Notes under the pieces: generated by a model | Database searches by the model: none | What the model was told of the DNA's origin: nothing | The model's input: the letters and a program-made list of their open reading frames with translations, nothing else | Made by a program: the position numbers and the translations under genes | Shown here: positions 1-7,918 of the stretch, piece after piece | Numbering within the stretch: position 1 is the stretch's first letter | How the letters are laid out: the number at the start of each line of letters is the position of its first letter | Assembly: GCA_043764015.1 (NCBI GenBank) | Contig: JAYUKY010000079.1 | Coordinates: 1 to 39,531 of the forward strand | Direction of reading: 5' to 3' | DNA length: 39,531 nt | Origin: JANYGM01 sp043764015 | Lineage (GTDB): Bacteria; Bacteroidota; Bacteroidia; Cytophagales; Thermonemataceae

Positions 1-65
1 AATAAATAAAATTATGAAAATTTTCCTAAGTTGTTATTTTTATGAAAATTCCAAGTCATCTTTTA

Positions 66-73
66 TATATTTG
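66..73 (+). promoter_or_regulatory. Possible -7 box upstream of the ABC exporter
   Basis: TATATTTG matches the Bacteroidota -7 consensus TAnnTTTG and is followed by a start site region about 90 nt before the ABC gene. I do not see a good TTTG -33 box at the usual spacing. A weak 7-bp inverted repeat (CTTCACG at 100, CGTGAAG at 123) lies in the leader. Otherwise the first 162 bases contain nothing I recognise. Confidence 0.35.
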
Positions 74-162
74 CAACGGAACTTTTACAGCAACAATAAC
101 TTCACGAAAGTCTCCGACTATGCGTGAAGCATCCCAGTTTTAAATAATAACTAAAAACTCTC

Positions 163-1938
163 TTGAAAAAAGAAAATAAAAGTGGTCAAATATTTGACAC
201 ACAAGTCCTAAAAAGGCTTTTTAAGTTTATTTTGCCCTACAAAACTACTTTTAGTATAGTTTTGCTTCTGACAATTACGCTTGCGCCTTTGGGCATTATC
301 CGCCCATATATGATACAAATTACTGTAGATAATTATATGGAAGTTGGACAGCAAAATATGCTTATTTATATGTGTGCGTTGATGTTTGGGTTGCTTGCAG
401 TGCAAACGCTTGTACAATATTCGCATAGTTATTGGTCGGGTTGGCTAGGGCAAACCATCATCAAAGACATCAGAATACAACTTTATCAGCATATTCTTAA
501 CCTACGACTGAAATTTTACGACCATACGCCTATTGGCAGGCTTGTAACACGTAATGTATCTGATATAGAAACACTTAGCAGCGTTTTTTCAGAGGGTTTG
601 GCGGCTATTTTGGCAGATATTTTGCAGATTGCAGCCATACTTTTCATTATGTTTTATACAAGTTGGAAACTAACTTTGATGAGTCTTTGTACGCTTCCAT
701 TTCTTTTACTAACTACTTTCATCTTCAAAGAGAAGATTAAAGCATCTTTCAATGAAGTGCGTAATGCGGTGGCAAATTTGAATACTTTTGTGCAAGAACA
801 CATTACAGGAATGAATATTGTACAAATTTTTGGGAGTGAACGCTTAGAATTTGATAAATTTAAAGAAATAAATAGAGAACATAAACGCTCAAATTTGAGG
901 TCTGTGCTGTATTATTCTGTTTATTTTCCTGTAACAGACGTGATTTCTGCAGCAGGAACTGGGCTTATTGTTTGGTATGGTGCAAAGCAAGTTTTGGGAG
1001 AAGAAGTTACGCTAGGCGTTTTGGTGGCGTTTATTATGTATTTGAGTGCATTTTTCAGACCAATAAGAATGATTGCAGACCGTTTTAATACGCTACAAAT
1101 GGGTATAGTGAGTACAGAACGTATTTTGGCACTTTTGGATAATAAAGAAGATTTGCAAAAAAATGGCACTTTTAAGCCAGAAAGTACATTGGGAGAAGTG
1201 TCGTTTAGAGATGTTTCTTTTGCTTATAATGAGGATAATTATGTTTTGAAAAATATCTCTTTTGAACTAAAAACTGGTCAAACCGTTGCCCTTGTGGGTG
1301 CGACAGGTGCAGGAAAATCATCAATAATCAATCTTTTAAACCGTTTTTATGAGATAAATAAAGGTGAAATTTTGGTTGATAGCGTTGATGTAAAAGAATA
1401 TGATTTAGATTTTTTGAGAACTAAAATTGGGGTTGTTTTGCAAGATGTGTTTCTTTTTTCTGGCTCAATTAGAGAAAATATTACATTAGGAAATGATAAT
1501 ATTACAGATGCACAAATTTGGAATGCTGCAAAACTTGTAGGCGCAGACAAATTTATTGAAAGATTGGCTAATGAAAAAATGCCCAACGGCTTAGATTATG
1601 ACGTTATGGAGCGTGGTGCAACGCTTTCAGTAGGGCAGAGGCAACTAATTTCTTTTGTGCGCACAATGGTTTATGACCCTAAAATAATGGTTTTGGACGA
1701 AGCCACCTCGTCTGTGGATAGTGAAACAGAGGAAATGATACAAAATGCTATCTCAAAAATGATGAAAGGACGTACTTCTATCGTGATTGCACACCGACTT
1801 TCTACCATTCAAAATGCTGATACTATTTTGGTTTTGGATAAAGGAGAAATTAAAGAAAGTGGCTCACACGAGCAGCTACTGGCACTTAGTGGATTTTATA
1901 ATCACCTTTACCAAATGCAGTATAAAGAAATAGTGTAA
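163..1938 (+). CDS. ABC transporter, fused permease and ATPase (MsbA/MdlB type)
   Basis: A half-transporter of 591 aa that should act as a homodimer in the inner membrane, exporting a lipid, drug or peptide; the substrate cannot be read from sequence. Residues 1-330 form an ABC type 1 transmembrane domain with about six hydrophobic segments. The nucleotide-binding domain has Walker A GATGAGKS at 379-386, signature LSVGQ at 488-492 (V replaces the usual first G, common in Bacteroidota exporters) and Walker B IMVLDE ending at D512-E513. The start is TTG at 163: the in-frame stop at 148 leaves no upstream ATG, and the residues after it (KKENKSGQIF) look like a normal N-terminus. It stands alone, followed by a palindromic repeat that may act as its terminator. 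Confidence 0.93.
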   Translation: MKKENKSGQIFDTQVLKRLFKFILPYKTTFSIVLLLTITLAPLGIIRPYMIQITVDNYMEVGQQNMLIYMCALMFGLLAVQTLVQYSHSYWSGWLGQTIIKDIRIQLYQHILNLRLKFYDHTPIGRLVTRNVSDIETLSSVFSEGLAAILADILQIAAILFIMFYTSWKLTLMSLCTLPFLLLTTFIFKEKIKASFNEVRNAVANLNTFVQEHITGMNIVQIFGSERLEFDKFKEINREHKRSNLRSVLYYSVYFPVTDVISAAGTGLIVWYGAKQVLGEEVTLGVLVAFIMYLSAFFRPIRMIADRFNTLQMGIVSTERILALLDNKEDLQKNGTFKPESTLGEVSFRDVSFAYNEDNYVLKNISFELKTGQTVALVGATGAGKSSIINLLNRFYEINKGEILVDSVDVKEYDLDFLRTKIGVVLQDVFLFSGSIRENITLGNDNITDAQIWNAAKLVGADKFIERLANEKMPNGLDYDVMERGATLSVGQRQLISFVRTMVYDPKIMVLDEATSSVDSETEEMIQNAISKMMKGRTSIVIAHRLSTIQNADTILVLDKGEIKESGSHEQLLALSGFYNHLYQMQYKEIV

Positions 1939-1951
1939 ATAATTCATTTTC

Positions 1952-1984
1952 AGACCTTCAAGGTTTTAAAAATCTTGAAGGTCT
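1952..1984. repeat. AGACCTTCAAGG palindrome, possible terminator
   Basis: An inverted repeat with arms AGACCTTCAAG and CTTGAAGGTCT around an A/T-rich centre, starting 14 nt after the ABC gene stop. A sister copy with one changed base pair sits at 33210-33242. The element probably ends transcription here and also looks like a dispersed REP-like repeat. Confidence 0.6.
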
Positions 1985-2008
1985 TGCTACAAAACAGGGA
2001 TATTTTGA

Positions 2009-2016
2009 TATATTTG
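2009..2016 (+). promoter_or_regulatory. Possible -7 box for the tandem nuclease-like genes
   Basis: TATATTTG fits TAnnTTTG and lies 33 nt before the ATG at 2049. No clear -33 TTTG at standard spacing. It comes just after the palindrome that ends the previous unit, so a new transcript starting here is reasonable. Confidence 0.4.
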
Positions 2017-2048
2017 TACTTCAAAATATACCTCAAAATAATAAAATT

Positions 2049-2693
2049 ATGGCAAAAAAGAAAGAATGGCGTGAGGGTGAGATAGTGCTTGCTTTTAACC
2101 TTAAAAAAATTGGAAAATATTATACACCAACTATGAAAGAGTGGCTTGATGTACCTGCACCAGTATTAGATGCTTTTGAACAACATAATTTTGAGCATAT
2201 TTTAAGCAAAAAAGATAAAATTAGTACGTGGAGTGAGGAAGACCTCAAAATGAAGTTTATTAGCCCTATTTTGGAACTTGGTAAGGTGATGGAAGATGAA
2301 AAATTTGCGTCTTTTTTTGATAAAAAACTAGCTGCAAACGTGCAAGGATATGCTTTATCTGTCAAAGCGGATTTTGTGGTAGCAAAAGGACTTATGGATT
2401 TTATGCAAAAACCGTACTTTCATTTTCAGGAATATAAACCTAATAAAAACCCAACAGGGGATTCTATGGCGCAAATTTTGGAGGCTTTTCTGATTGCGCA
2501 AGTGCTTAATGATGACGGAAAACCACTTTATGGATGCGAGGTAATTGGCGGAACGTGGACGTTTATTACAATGGAAAATGATAGTTATTGTGTTTCTAAA
2601 ACCTTTGATAGCAGACATAAAGATGATTTACTACAGATAATAGCCGTTTTACGCAAATTTAGGCATATTTTGGAAACAAGATTATTAGTTTAA
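2049..2693 (+). CDS. PD-(D/E)xK nuclease-like protein, tandem copy 1
   Basis: A 214-aa soluble protein. The segment SEEDLKMKF at 62-70 looks like the first helix of a PD-(D/E)xK fold, D108 sits in VKADFVV, and E128-x-K130 occurs in FQEYKP, giving the D...ExK pattern of this nuclease superfamily. I do not recognise a named family. The next gene (2718) is a close paralogue: the first 21 residues and the core from about 61 to 164 are almost identical, while residues 22-60 and about 165-192 differ. Eighteen bases upstream of the ATG are also duplicated. It adjoins a restriction-modification operon, so a nucleic-acid defence role is plausible, but catalytic activity is inferred. Confidence 0.75.
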   Translation: MAKKKEWREGEIVLAFNLKKIGKYYTPTMKEWLDVPAPVLDAFEQHNFEHILSKKDKISTWSEEDLKMKFISPILELGKVMEDEKFASFFDKKLAANVQGYALSVKADFVVAKGLMDFMQKPYFHFQEYKPNKNPTGDSMAQILEAFLIAQVLNDDGKPLYGCEVIGGTWTFITMENDSYCVSKTFDSRHKDDLLQIIAVLRKFRHILETRLLV

Positions 2694-2717
2694 AAACGTA
2701 TTCAAAATAATAAAATT

Positions 2718-3362
2718 ATGGCAAAAAAGAAAGAATGGCGTGAGGGCGAGATAGTGCTTGCTTTTAACCTCAAAAAAATAGCTGGTAATCCTACTCCCAT
2801 AATGAAAGAGTGGCTAAAAACTGATACTTTGCAATTCTCTAATACAGAACAAGATAATTTCACACATACGCTTGAAAAAGGCATCAAATATTTAAGCACG
2901 TGGAGTGAGGAAGACCTTAAAATGAAGTTTATTAGTCCTATTTTGGAGCTTGGCAATGTGATGGAAGATGAAAAATTTGCTTCTTTTTTTGATAAAAAAC
3001 TAGCTGCAAATGTGCAGGGATATGCTTTATCTGTTAAGGCTGATTTTGTGGTAGCAAAAGGACTTATGGATTTTATGCAAAAACCTTACTTTCATTTTCA
3101 GGAATATAAACCAGACAAAAACCCAACAGGTGATTCTATGGCGCAGATTTTGGAGGCTTTTCTGATTGCGCAAGTGCTTAATGATGACGGAAAACCACTT
3201 TATGGGTGCGAGGTAAATGGCGTAAACTGGAAATTTGTTACAATGGAAAATGATAGTTATTGCGTTTCTGAAATTTATAATAGTACAGATAAGGCTGATT
3301 TGCTACAAATAATTGCCGTTTTGCGCAAATTTAGGCATATTTTGGAAACAAAATTGTTGTAA
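2718..3362 (+). CDS. PD-(D/E)xK nuclease-like protein, tandem copy 2
   Basis: Paralogue of the preceding gene, also 214 aa, starting 24 nt after its stop and preceded by the same AAAATAATAAAATT leader. The putative catalytic set is kept: D109 and E129-x-K131 in FQEYKP. The differing blocks are residues 22-60 and the stretch around 165-192 (EVNGVNWKF here against EVIGGTWTF in copy 1). Nucleotide identity in the shared parts is very high, so the duplication is recent or maintained by gene conversion. Two nearly identical cores with different flanks could be two specificities of one activity, or two subunits of a heterodimer. Its 3' end is 7 nt from the convergent zinc-ribbon gene. Confidence 0.75.
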   Translation: MAKKKEWREGEIVLAFNLKKIAGNPTPIMKEWLKTDTLQFSNTEQDNFTHTLEKGIKYLSTWSEEDLKMKFISPILELGNVMEDEKFASFFDKKLAANVQGYALSVKADFVVAKGLMDFMQKPYFHFQEYKPDKNPTGDSMAQILEAFLIAQVLNDDGKPLYGCEVNGVNWKFVTMENDSYCVSEIYNSTDKADLLQIIAVLRKFRHILETKLL

Positions 3363-3369
3363 ATATTTT

Positions 3370-3567
3370 TTACAACTTTATGCTTTTCTCATCAAAAATA
3401 AGCTTTTCAGAACATTCTCTACAACAAAGTTCTATTTTATCATTTATTGCCTCTGATGACTGCAAAACAAGTTTGTTTTTCTCTAATTTGAAAACATCAT
3501 AACTATTGAGTTGTGATGTAAATTCATCATTTCCGCAGCTTTGGCAGGTATTTTTGGGATATTTCAT
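3370..3567 (-). CDS. Small zinc-ribbon protein in the Dam-type R-M operon
   Basis: A 65-aa protein with a cysteine pair at the N-terminus (C8-x-x-C11) and another near the C-terminus (C48, C49, C52), consistent with one zinc ribbon. It begins 13 nt after the restriction endonuclease stop on the same strand and is the last gene of a three-gene operon: methylase, endonuclease, zinc ribbon. It could be a regulator or accessory DNA-binding subunit. It has no recognisable helix-turn-helix, so it is not a classical C protein. Function unknown. Confidence 0.7.
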   Translation of the reverse strand: MKYPKNTCQSCGNDEFTSQLNSYDVFKLEKNKLVLQSSEAINDKIELCCRECSEKLIFDEKSIKL

Positions 3568-3580
3568 AGGTTATTAAATT

Positions 3581-4363
3581 TTATTTTATTTCAAACTTAT
3601 CACTTTTTAATAATTTGATACTGTTGTAGTTGTCTGCTTCTTCAAATCCAAATTCCCAGATGGAATAAAAATCTCCTTGTTTTTCAAAGAAAAGCATATT
3701 TACAGTTTTTTGTGTATGAATTTGCCATTGACGAAATGGATAATATAATTGCCTAATAATGGTGTTTTTGCTTACTAAATCTTTTTTAATTGAGTTTTTT
3801 GCTTCTATCAAAACAATTTGATTTTTACCTTCGTAACCAGCATCTACTTCTGTTTGTACGCTTTCTGTCTGAATAAGTTGTTGATATTTACCTGCATAAA
3901 ACTCAAATTTTGGTGTGTATTTTCTGCCACGAATGGTAAGAACAAGGCTATCATCTTTTAAAAAAGTGCGAATAAGGCTTGAGGCGTAAGCAAAATCTAA
4001 ATGTTGCATCTCTGAATTACCAATTTGAGATGTTTCTAGCTCAAAATCAAGTTTTGAATGATATGTTTTGATTTTGGTTTTTATCTCGGGAATATCAACA
4101 TAACCTTCACCTTCTAAAATAGCATAATTGCCATTTTTGATGGGTAAAAGAAATAGATTATTTTCAATAAAAATTTCTGGTCTGCTTTCTCTTGTATCTT
4201 GTTTTGCCAAAACACGTGCTTCTGTTTCATTTGTGGTTTTGAAACCTGCGTTTAATGTTGCTTCTTTTATTTGTTTTGCAGTAATTTCAAAAGGGCTTTT
4301 TTTGAAATTATGTTTATAGATTTTAAAAAAATCAAAAATTGATTGCCAAGGTTTGTGGTTCAT
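3581..4363 (-). CDS. Putative type II restriction endonuclease partnered with Dam-type methylase
   Basis: A 260-aa protein whose gene overlaps the end of the methylase gene by 32 nt, the usual arrangement of a type II pair. Near the C-terminus E172-V-D174 is followed by E187-A-K189 in LIEAKN, giving the D...ExK catalytic pattern of PD-(D/E)xK nucleases, and a following helix with RQLYYPFRQW (204-213) that packs against the site in many of them. The N-terminal half looks like a separate target-binding region. If the methylase acts on GATC as its family suggests, this should cut GATC; the near absence of GATC in the window supports that. The only GATC I found is 13 nt upstream of this start codon. 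Confidence 0.78.
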   Translation of the reverse strand: MNHKPWQSIFDFFKIYKHNFKKSPFEITAKQIKEATLNAGFKTTNETEARVLAKQDTRESRPEIFIENNLFLLPIKNGNYAILEGEGYVDIPEIKTKIKTYHSKLDFELETSQIGNSEMQHLDFAYASSLIRTFLKDDSLVLTIRGRKYTPKFEFYAGKYQQLIQTESVQTEVDAGYEGKNQIVLIEAKNSIKKDLVSKNTIIRQLYYPFRQWQIHTQKTVNMLFFEKQGDFYSIWEFGFEEADNYNSIKLLKSDKFEIK

Positions 4364-5282
4364 AGTTATAATTAGTGATCAACAATTCATTTATTTTCCC
4401 TCTTTTTTCTCCATCAGAATTGATACTTCTGCTGGCAGCTACCCTAAAAATATTATAATTTGAGTACGCTTTTTCAAAAAAAACATCATTTGGGTCTTCA
4501 CTAGTTGGGTCTGAATTGGAAAGCATTAGTTTTGCTTTTTTTTCAGTATCAAGTTTTTTGAAAAAATCAGCTAATTCTAATTGTTGTTTATCCTTAAATT
4601 CTTCTCCTGTATATGTTGTAAAACTTGATGTTTTGCTTATTGGGCGGTATGGTGGGTCAAAATAAACAAAAGTATCTTGATTTACTTTGTCAAGGCAAGC
4701 GGAATAATCAGCAAAACAAATTTCAGCTTTTTGTAATACTTTTGAAACTGCCAAAAGATTAATTTCATCAAAAATCATAGCTGTTTTGTATTTGCCATAA
4801 GGAACATTAAACTCTCCTTTTAGGTTTATACGGAAGAGCCCATTAAAGCAAGTTTTATTCAAAAAAATCAGTTGTGCAGCTCTAGAAAACCAATTATCTG
4901 ACATTTTTTTATAATTAATTTCAAACCTTTGCGCATTAAAATGCTTACGTATTAGCAAAAACAAATCATTTCGTTTTTCTTGTTCTGTTTTGTCATATTC
5001 TTTTTGATATTGCTCCAAAAAATCAAATAATACTTCTGGATTTTGTTGAATGACTTGATAGGTAAGCACCAAATCTTTATTCAAATCAGATAAATACATA
5101 TTTTCTATTTTGAATTTTTGTGCTAATGAAAAAAATACAGCACCACCACCCATAAAAGGCTCTACATAGTTTTTAATTACGCCATTTCTCAAATCACCTG
5201 GGTAGTAATTTTCAAATTGTGTAAGTAATTGGCTTTTGCCTCCAACCCATTTAATAAATGGCTTTGCCTTGATTTTGTTCAT
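4332..5282 (-). CDS. Dam-family DNA N6-adenine methyltransferase (D12 class)
   Basis: A 316-aa alpha-class adenine methylase that protects DNA from the neighbouring endonuclease. KPFIKWVGGK at 7-16 and EPFMGGGAVFF at 41-51 form the SAM-binding motifs, and DPPY at 209-212 is the catalytic motif. The segment FNGLFRINLKGEFNVPYG (146-163) closely follows the Dam/DpnM pattern whose best-known members modify GATC. Specificity is therefore inferred as GATC, backed by GATC scarcity in the window. The gene is first in a minus-strand operon and is divergent from the cytosine methylase, sharing a 159-bp upstream region. Confidence 0.92.
   Translation of the reverse strand: MNKIKAKPFIKWVGGKSQLLTQFENYYPGDLRNGVIKNYVEPFMGGGAVFFSLAQKFKIENMYLSDLNKDLVLTYQVIQQNPEVLFDFLEQYQKEYDKTEQEKRNDLFLLIRKHFNAQRFEINYKKMSDNWFSRAAQLIFLNKTCFNGLFRINLKGEFNVPYGKYKTAMIFDEINLLAVSKVLQKAEICFADYSACLDKVNQDTFVYFDPPYRPISKTSSFTTYTGEEFKDKQQLELADFFKKLDTEKKAKLMLSNSDPTSEDPNDVFFEKAYSNYNIFRVAASRSINSDGEKRGKINELLITNYNYEPQTLAINF
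4377..4380. promoter_or_regulatory. Sole GATC in the window, just before the endonuclease start
   Basis: The only GATC I found in 39.5 kb. On the minus strand it falls 13 nt before the ATG of the endonuclease gene and inside the last codons of the methylase gene (a Leu-Ile pair). It could be a methylation-sensitive control site for endonuclease expression, or a chance survivor. Confidence 0.4.
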
Positions 5283-5334
5283 TTTGTTTGTCTTGAAAAC
5301 CTAGTTTTTTATGTAAAAATAAGGATAATTTTTG

Positions 5335-5342
5335 TATATTTG
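5335..5342 (+). promoter_or_regulatory. Possible -7 box for the cytosine methylase operon
   Basis: TATATTTG in the 159-bp region between the two divergent methylase genes, about 100 nt upstream of the cytosine methylase ATG. A leader of roughly 90 nt would follow. No standard -33 TTTG was seen. Confidence 0.4.
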
Positions 5343-5441
5343 TGAGATTTTAAAAACTATTATTTTAACAGGATATTGATTGTAAGGTGAATGAAGTAAT
5401 GGAATGGAAAAAAATTTAAAAAAACTAATAAATTTAAAACA

Positions 5442-6689
5442 ATGACTACCAAGACAAAATTAAGTGTTTATGAAAATGGCGAAAATGATACTCCTGTTCT
5501 TGTAGAAACACTAGAACTTGATGATAATGCAGAATGTACAGACATGGAGGAAAAAATCAATATTTGGGATAAATCTGTTAAAGTGGAGGAAAACATGTAT
5601 TACTGGAACGGAGAGCCAGTAATTACACAAGGGAATTTACCTCATAATGATAAACCTCTTGTAGTAGAATTATTTTGTGGTTGTGGGGGTACTTCCATTG
5701 GTTTTGAGATGGCTGGTTTTGAAATAGTGGTTGGTTGTGATATTCATAAACCATCAGTAGAAACATTCAAAATGAATCATCCAAATGTTTCTACTGTGCT
5801 TGGTGATGTGAGAAAATTAGACCCAGAAGTAATAAAAACATTATTAGGTGATAAACAAGTTGATGTTTTGATTGGTGGAATACCCTGTCAGGGCTTTTCT
5901 TTAAATAATAGAAAAAGACATGAAGCAGATGAGAGAAATTTACTTTATAAGGAATTTATACGTTTTGTTAAAATATTAAAACCAAAAGCTATTGTCCTTG
6001 AAAATGTTTCTGGAATGAAAAGTACAGGAGATTTTGTGGCTACAATAGAAAAAGAATTGAGCGAAGTAAGTGGTATGATAGTGAAAAGTAAACTATTGTT
6101 TGCGCCTGATTATGGTGTGCCACAATCACGTACAAGACTTGTGTTTGTGGGGATAAAAGGAGAAAAACAATTTGATTTTTCTGAAATAGAGAAAACACAC
6201 GGAAAAGATAAGAATAAACCCTACGTTACTGTCAAAGAGGCAATAGGAGATTTACCTGATTTGCTTGCTAATGAAACAGCTATAAACTATGTGAAAGAGC
6301 CTTTGGGTGAGTATCAAAAGTTTATGAGAGCGAATGTTAGTGATGTTCTTACTAATCATAAAGCACCAAATCACCCAAAAGATGTCATAGAAAAAATAAA
6401 AAATACAGTACCAGGAACGCCAATGTATCCTAAATTTAAGCAAAGAATTAGACTTGCTTGGGACATTCAAAGCCCTACACAGGTTTCAGGTGGAATAAGA
6501 CCACAATTTCAATTTGGGCATCCATCAAATAATAGAGGACTGACAATCAGGGAAAGATGTAGATTACAAAGTTTCCCAGATAATTTTTTTGTTACTGGTG
6601 GAATAGTACAGGGAAGAGTTCAAACAGGTAACGCTGTGCCGCCATTGTTGGCAAAGGCAGTAGCATTAGCCATAAAAAAATATTTATGA
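5442..6689 (+). CDS. DNA (cytosine-5-)-methyltransferase, type II
   Basis: A 415-aa C5 cytosine methylase. Motif I is ELFCGCGGTSIG (76-87), motif IV GGIPCQGFS has catalytic C149, motif VI is the ENV at 187-189, motif VIII is YGVPQSRTRLVFVG, motif IX lies around RGLTIRERCRLQSFP and motif X around QTGNAVPP. The space between VIII and IX is short, giving a compact target-recognition region. About 70 residues precede motif I (acidic, ending NMYYWNGEP), longer than in minimal enzymes and of unknown role. Its stop overlaps the next ATG (ATGA), so the two are translationally coupled. Specificity is not readable; GGCC or CCGG would fit the apparent absence of those words. Confidence 0.93.
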   Translation: MTTKTKLSVYENGENDTPVLVETLELDDNAECTDMEEKINIWDKSVKVEENMYYWNGEPVITQGNLPHNDKPLVVELFCGCGGTSIGFEMAGFEIVVGCDIHKPSVETFKMNHPNVSTVLGDVRKLDPEVIKTLLGDKQVDVLIGGIPCQGFSLNNRKRHEADERNLLYKEFIRFVKILKPKAIVLENVSGMKSTGDFVATIEKELSEVSGMIVKSKLLFAPDYGVPQSRTRLVFVGIKGEKQFDFSEIEKTHGKDKNKPYVTVKEAIGDLPDLLANETAINYVKEPLGEYQKFMRANVSDVLTNHKAPNHPKDVIEKIKNTVPGTPMYPKFKQRIRLAWDIQSPTQVSGGIRPQFQFGHPSNNRGLTIRERCRLQSFPDNFFVTGGIVQGRVQTGNAVPPLLAKAVALAIKKYL

Positions 6690-7918
6690 ATTACAGAGTT
6701 TGGTACAGTACAGAAAGTTTTGCAGATTATATCATAGAAAAAACTGAACTGAAAAATAAAAATGTGAGTAAGCGAAAAATGTATGAAAGTGATGCAAATA
6801 ATGCTAAAAACTTTCACACACTACCTGACCACATCAAGCAGATTCTATACTTAGATGCGCCTGATTTGATTGTAGAAATTGATGCAGAGCCTATTTTTTC
6901 CATTGAAACCTCAACAGAAGCAGGGACTGGACACAATGCTTTTCAAAGATTTGCACGACTAGCGGCATCTGTTGAGAATAATGTACCAGCATTCTACATC
7001 TATCCTGAAGCTGTCATTATTACACGACAAGGCGTAGGCACAGGCTGGGACAAAATAAACCCTTTGATTTTTAAGGCACTAGATGATGTGATGACTATTT
7101 ATAAAATTCCTGCGCTACTTTATTATTTCCCTACTGATTATGAGGGACAGAAAGATGCAACCACCTCATTATATACCAAAACAAAAGGATTGGCATATGA
7201 CGAAAATAAAAAGTTTGCAGGCTGCCCTGATAGTAATAATGATGAAATGATATTGATGTTTCAAGCAATGAATGAAATAATTGATGTTGTTGAGAAAGTA
7301 GGTGTGAAAGATGGAAGGGAAAAATTACTTGGTAAAAAAACACTAAGTACAAGAAAAACGCTGATGCAACAAGCATATAACTCAAAAGGTGGTAGCGAAA
7401 ATATGTCACCATTAACGGCTACAGTAAAAATTCCTACTGAATATTTGTTAAATCATTTATCACAATATGAGAAGAAGGACTACAAAATTGGAGAACTTTT
7501 GAGAAGTCGGCAAGAAACAATTATTTATAAAGTAGATGCTTCTTTTAGAGGAGACCCATATCCAGGCGCATTGGCAGCTATTGACTATTTACTTTGCAGG
7601 GAAGGGAAAACCTTTGAAGAACGGAAATTCAACCTTGTTATGTGTTGGGGCGAACTCATTATCAATCATAAAAATAAAAATTTTGAAATAAGAAGTGATA
7701 AAAGTACTATCAACGACTTTGTAAATGATGTCAAACGTAGTGAACGCAAGAACTTATTAACAAAAGATTACAAAGATATTGATAGTAGCGAAATTCCTAG
7801 ATATTATATGCAGGTGCGCTATGGCTCAATGTTTTCAAAAGTAAAGCATATCAGGGTATTTTCTTATTTTTCAGATGCTATTTTATTTCCAGATGGAGCT
7901 TTATGGAGAGACGCATAA
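6686..7918 (+). CDS. Putative restriction endonuclease coupled to the cytosine methylase
   Basis: A 410-aa protein whose start overlaps the methylase stop, the typical place for a cognate endonuclease. Residues 59-60 (PD) and E74 in FSIETSTEAGTGHNAFQR resemble a PD-(D/E)xK core, but the usual lysine two residues after the glutamate is a serine (ETS). A relocated catalytic residue or loss of activity are both possible. Q87-R88 would fall in the helix after the active-site strands. The C-terminal half has no motif I recognise. It overlaps the next gene by 16 nt, which supplies a protein with a complete ExK motif, so the two may work as one enzyme. Confidence 0.65.
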   Translation: MNYRVWYSTESFADYIIEKTELKNKNVSKRKMYESDANNAKNFHTLPDHIKQILYLDAPDLIVEIDAEPIFSIETSTEAGTGHNAFQRFARLAASVENNVPAFYIYPEAVIITRQGVGTGWDKINPLIFKALDDVMTIYKIPALLYYFPTDYEGQKDATTSLYTKTKGLAYDENKKFAGCPDSNNDEMILMFQAMNEIIDVVEKVGVKDGREKLLGKKTLSTRKTLMQQAYNSKGGSENMSPLTATVKIPTEYLLNHLSQYEKKDYKIGELLRSRQETIIYKVDASFRGDPYPGALAAIDYLLCREGKTFEERKFNLVMCWGELIINHKNKNFEIRSDKSTINDFVNDVKRSERKNLLTKDYKDIDSSEIPRYYMQVRYGSMFSKVKHIRVFSYFSDAILFPDGALWRDA

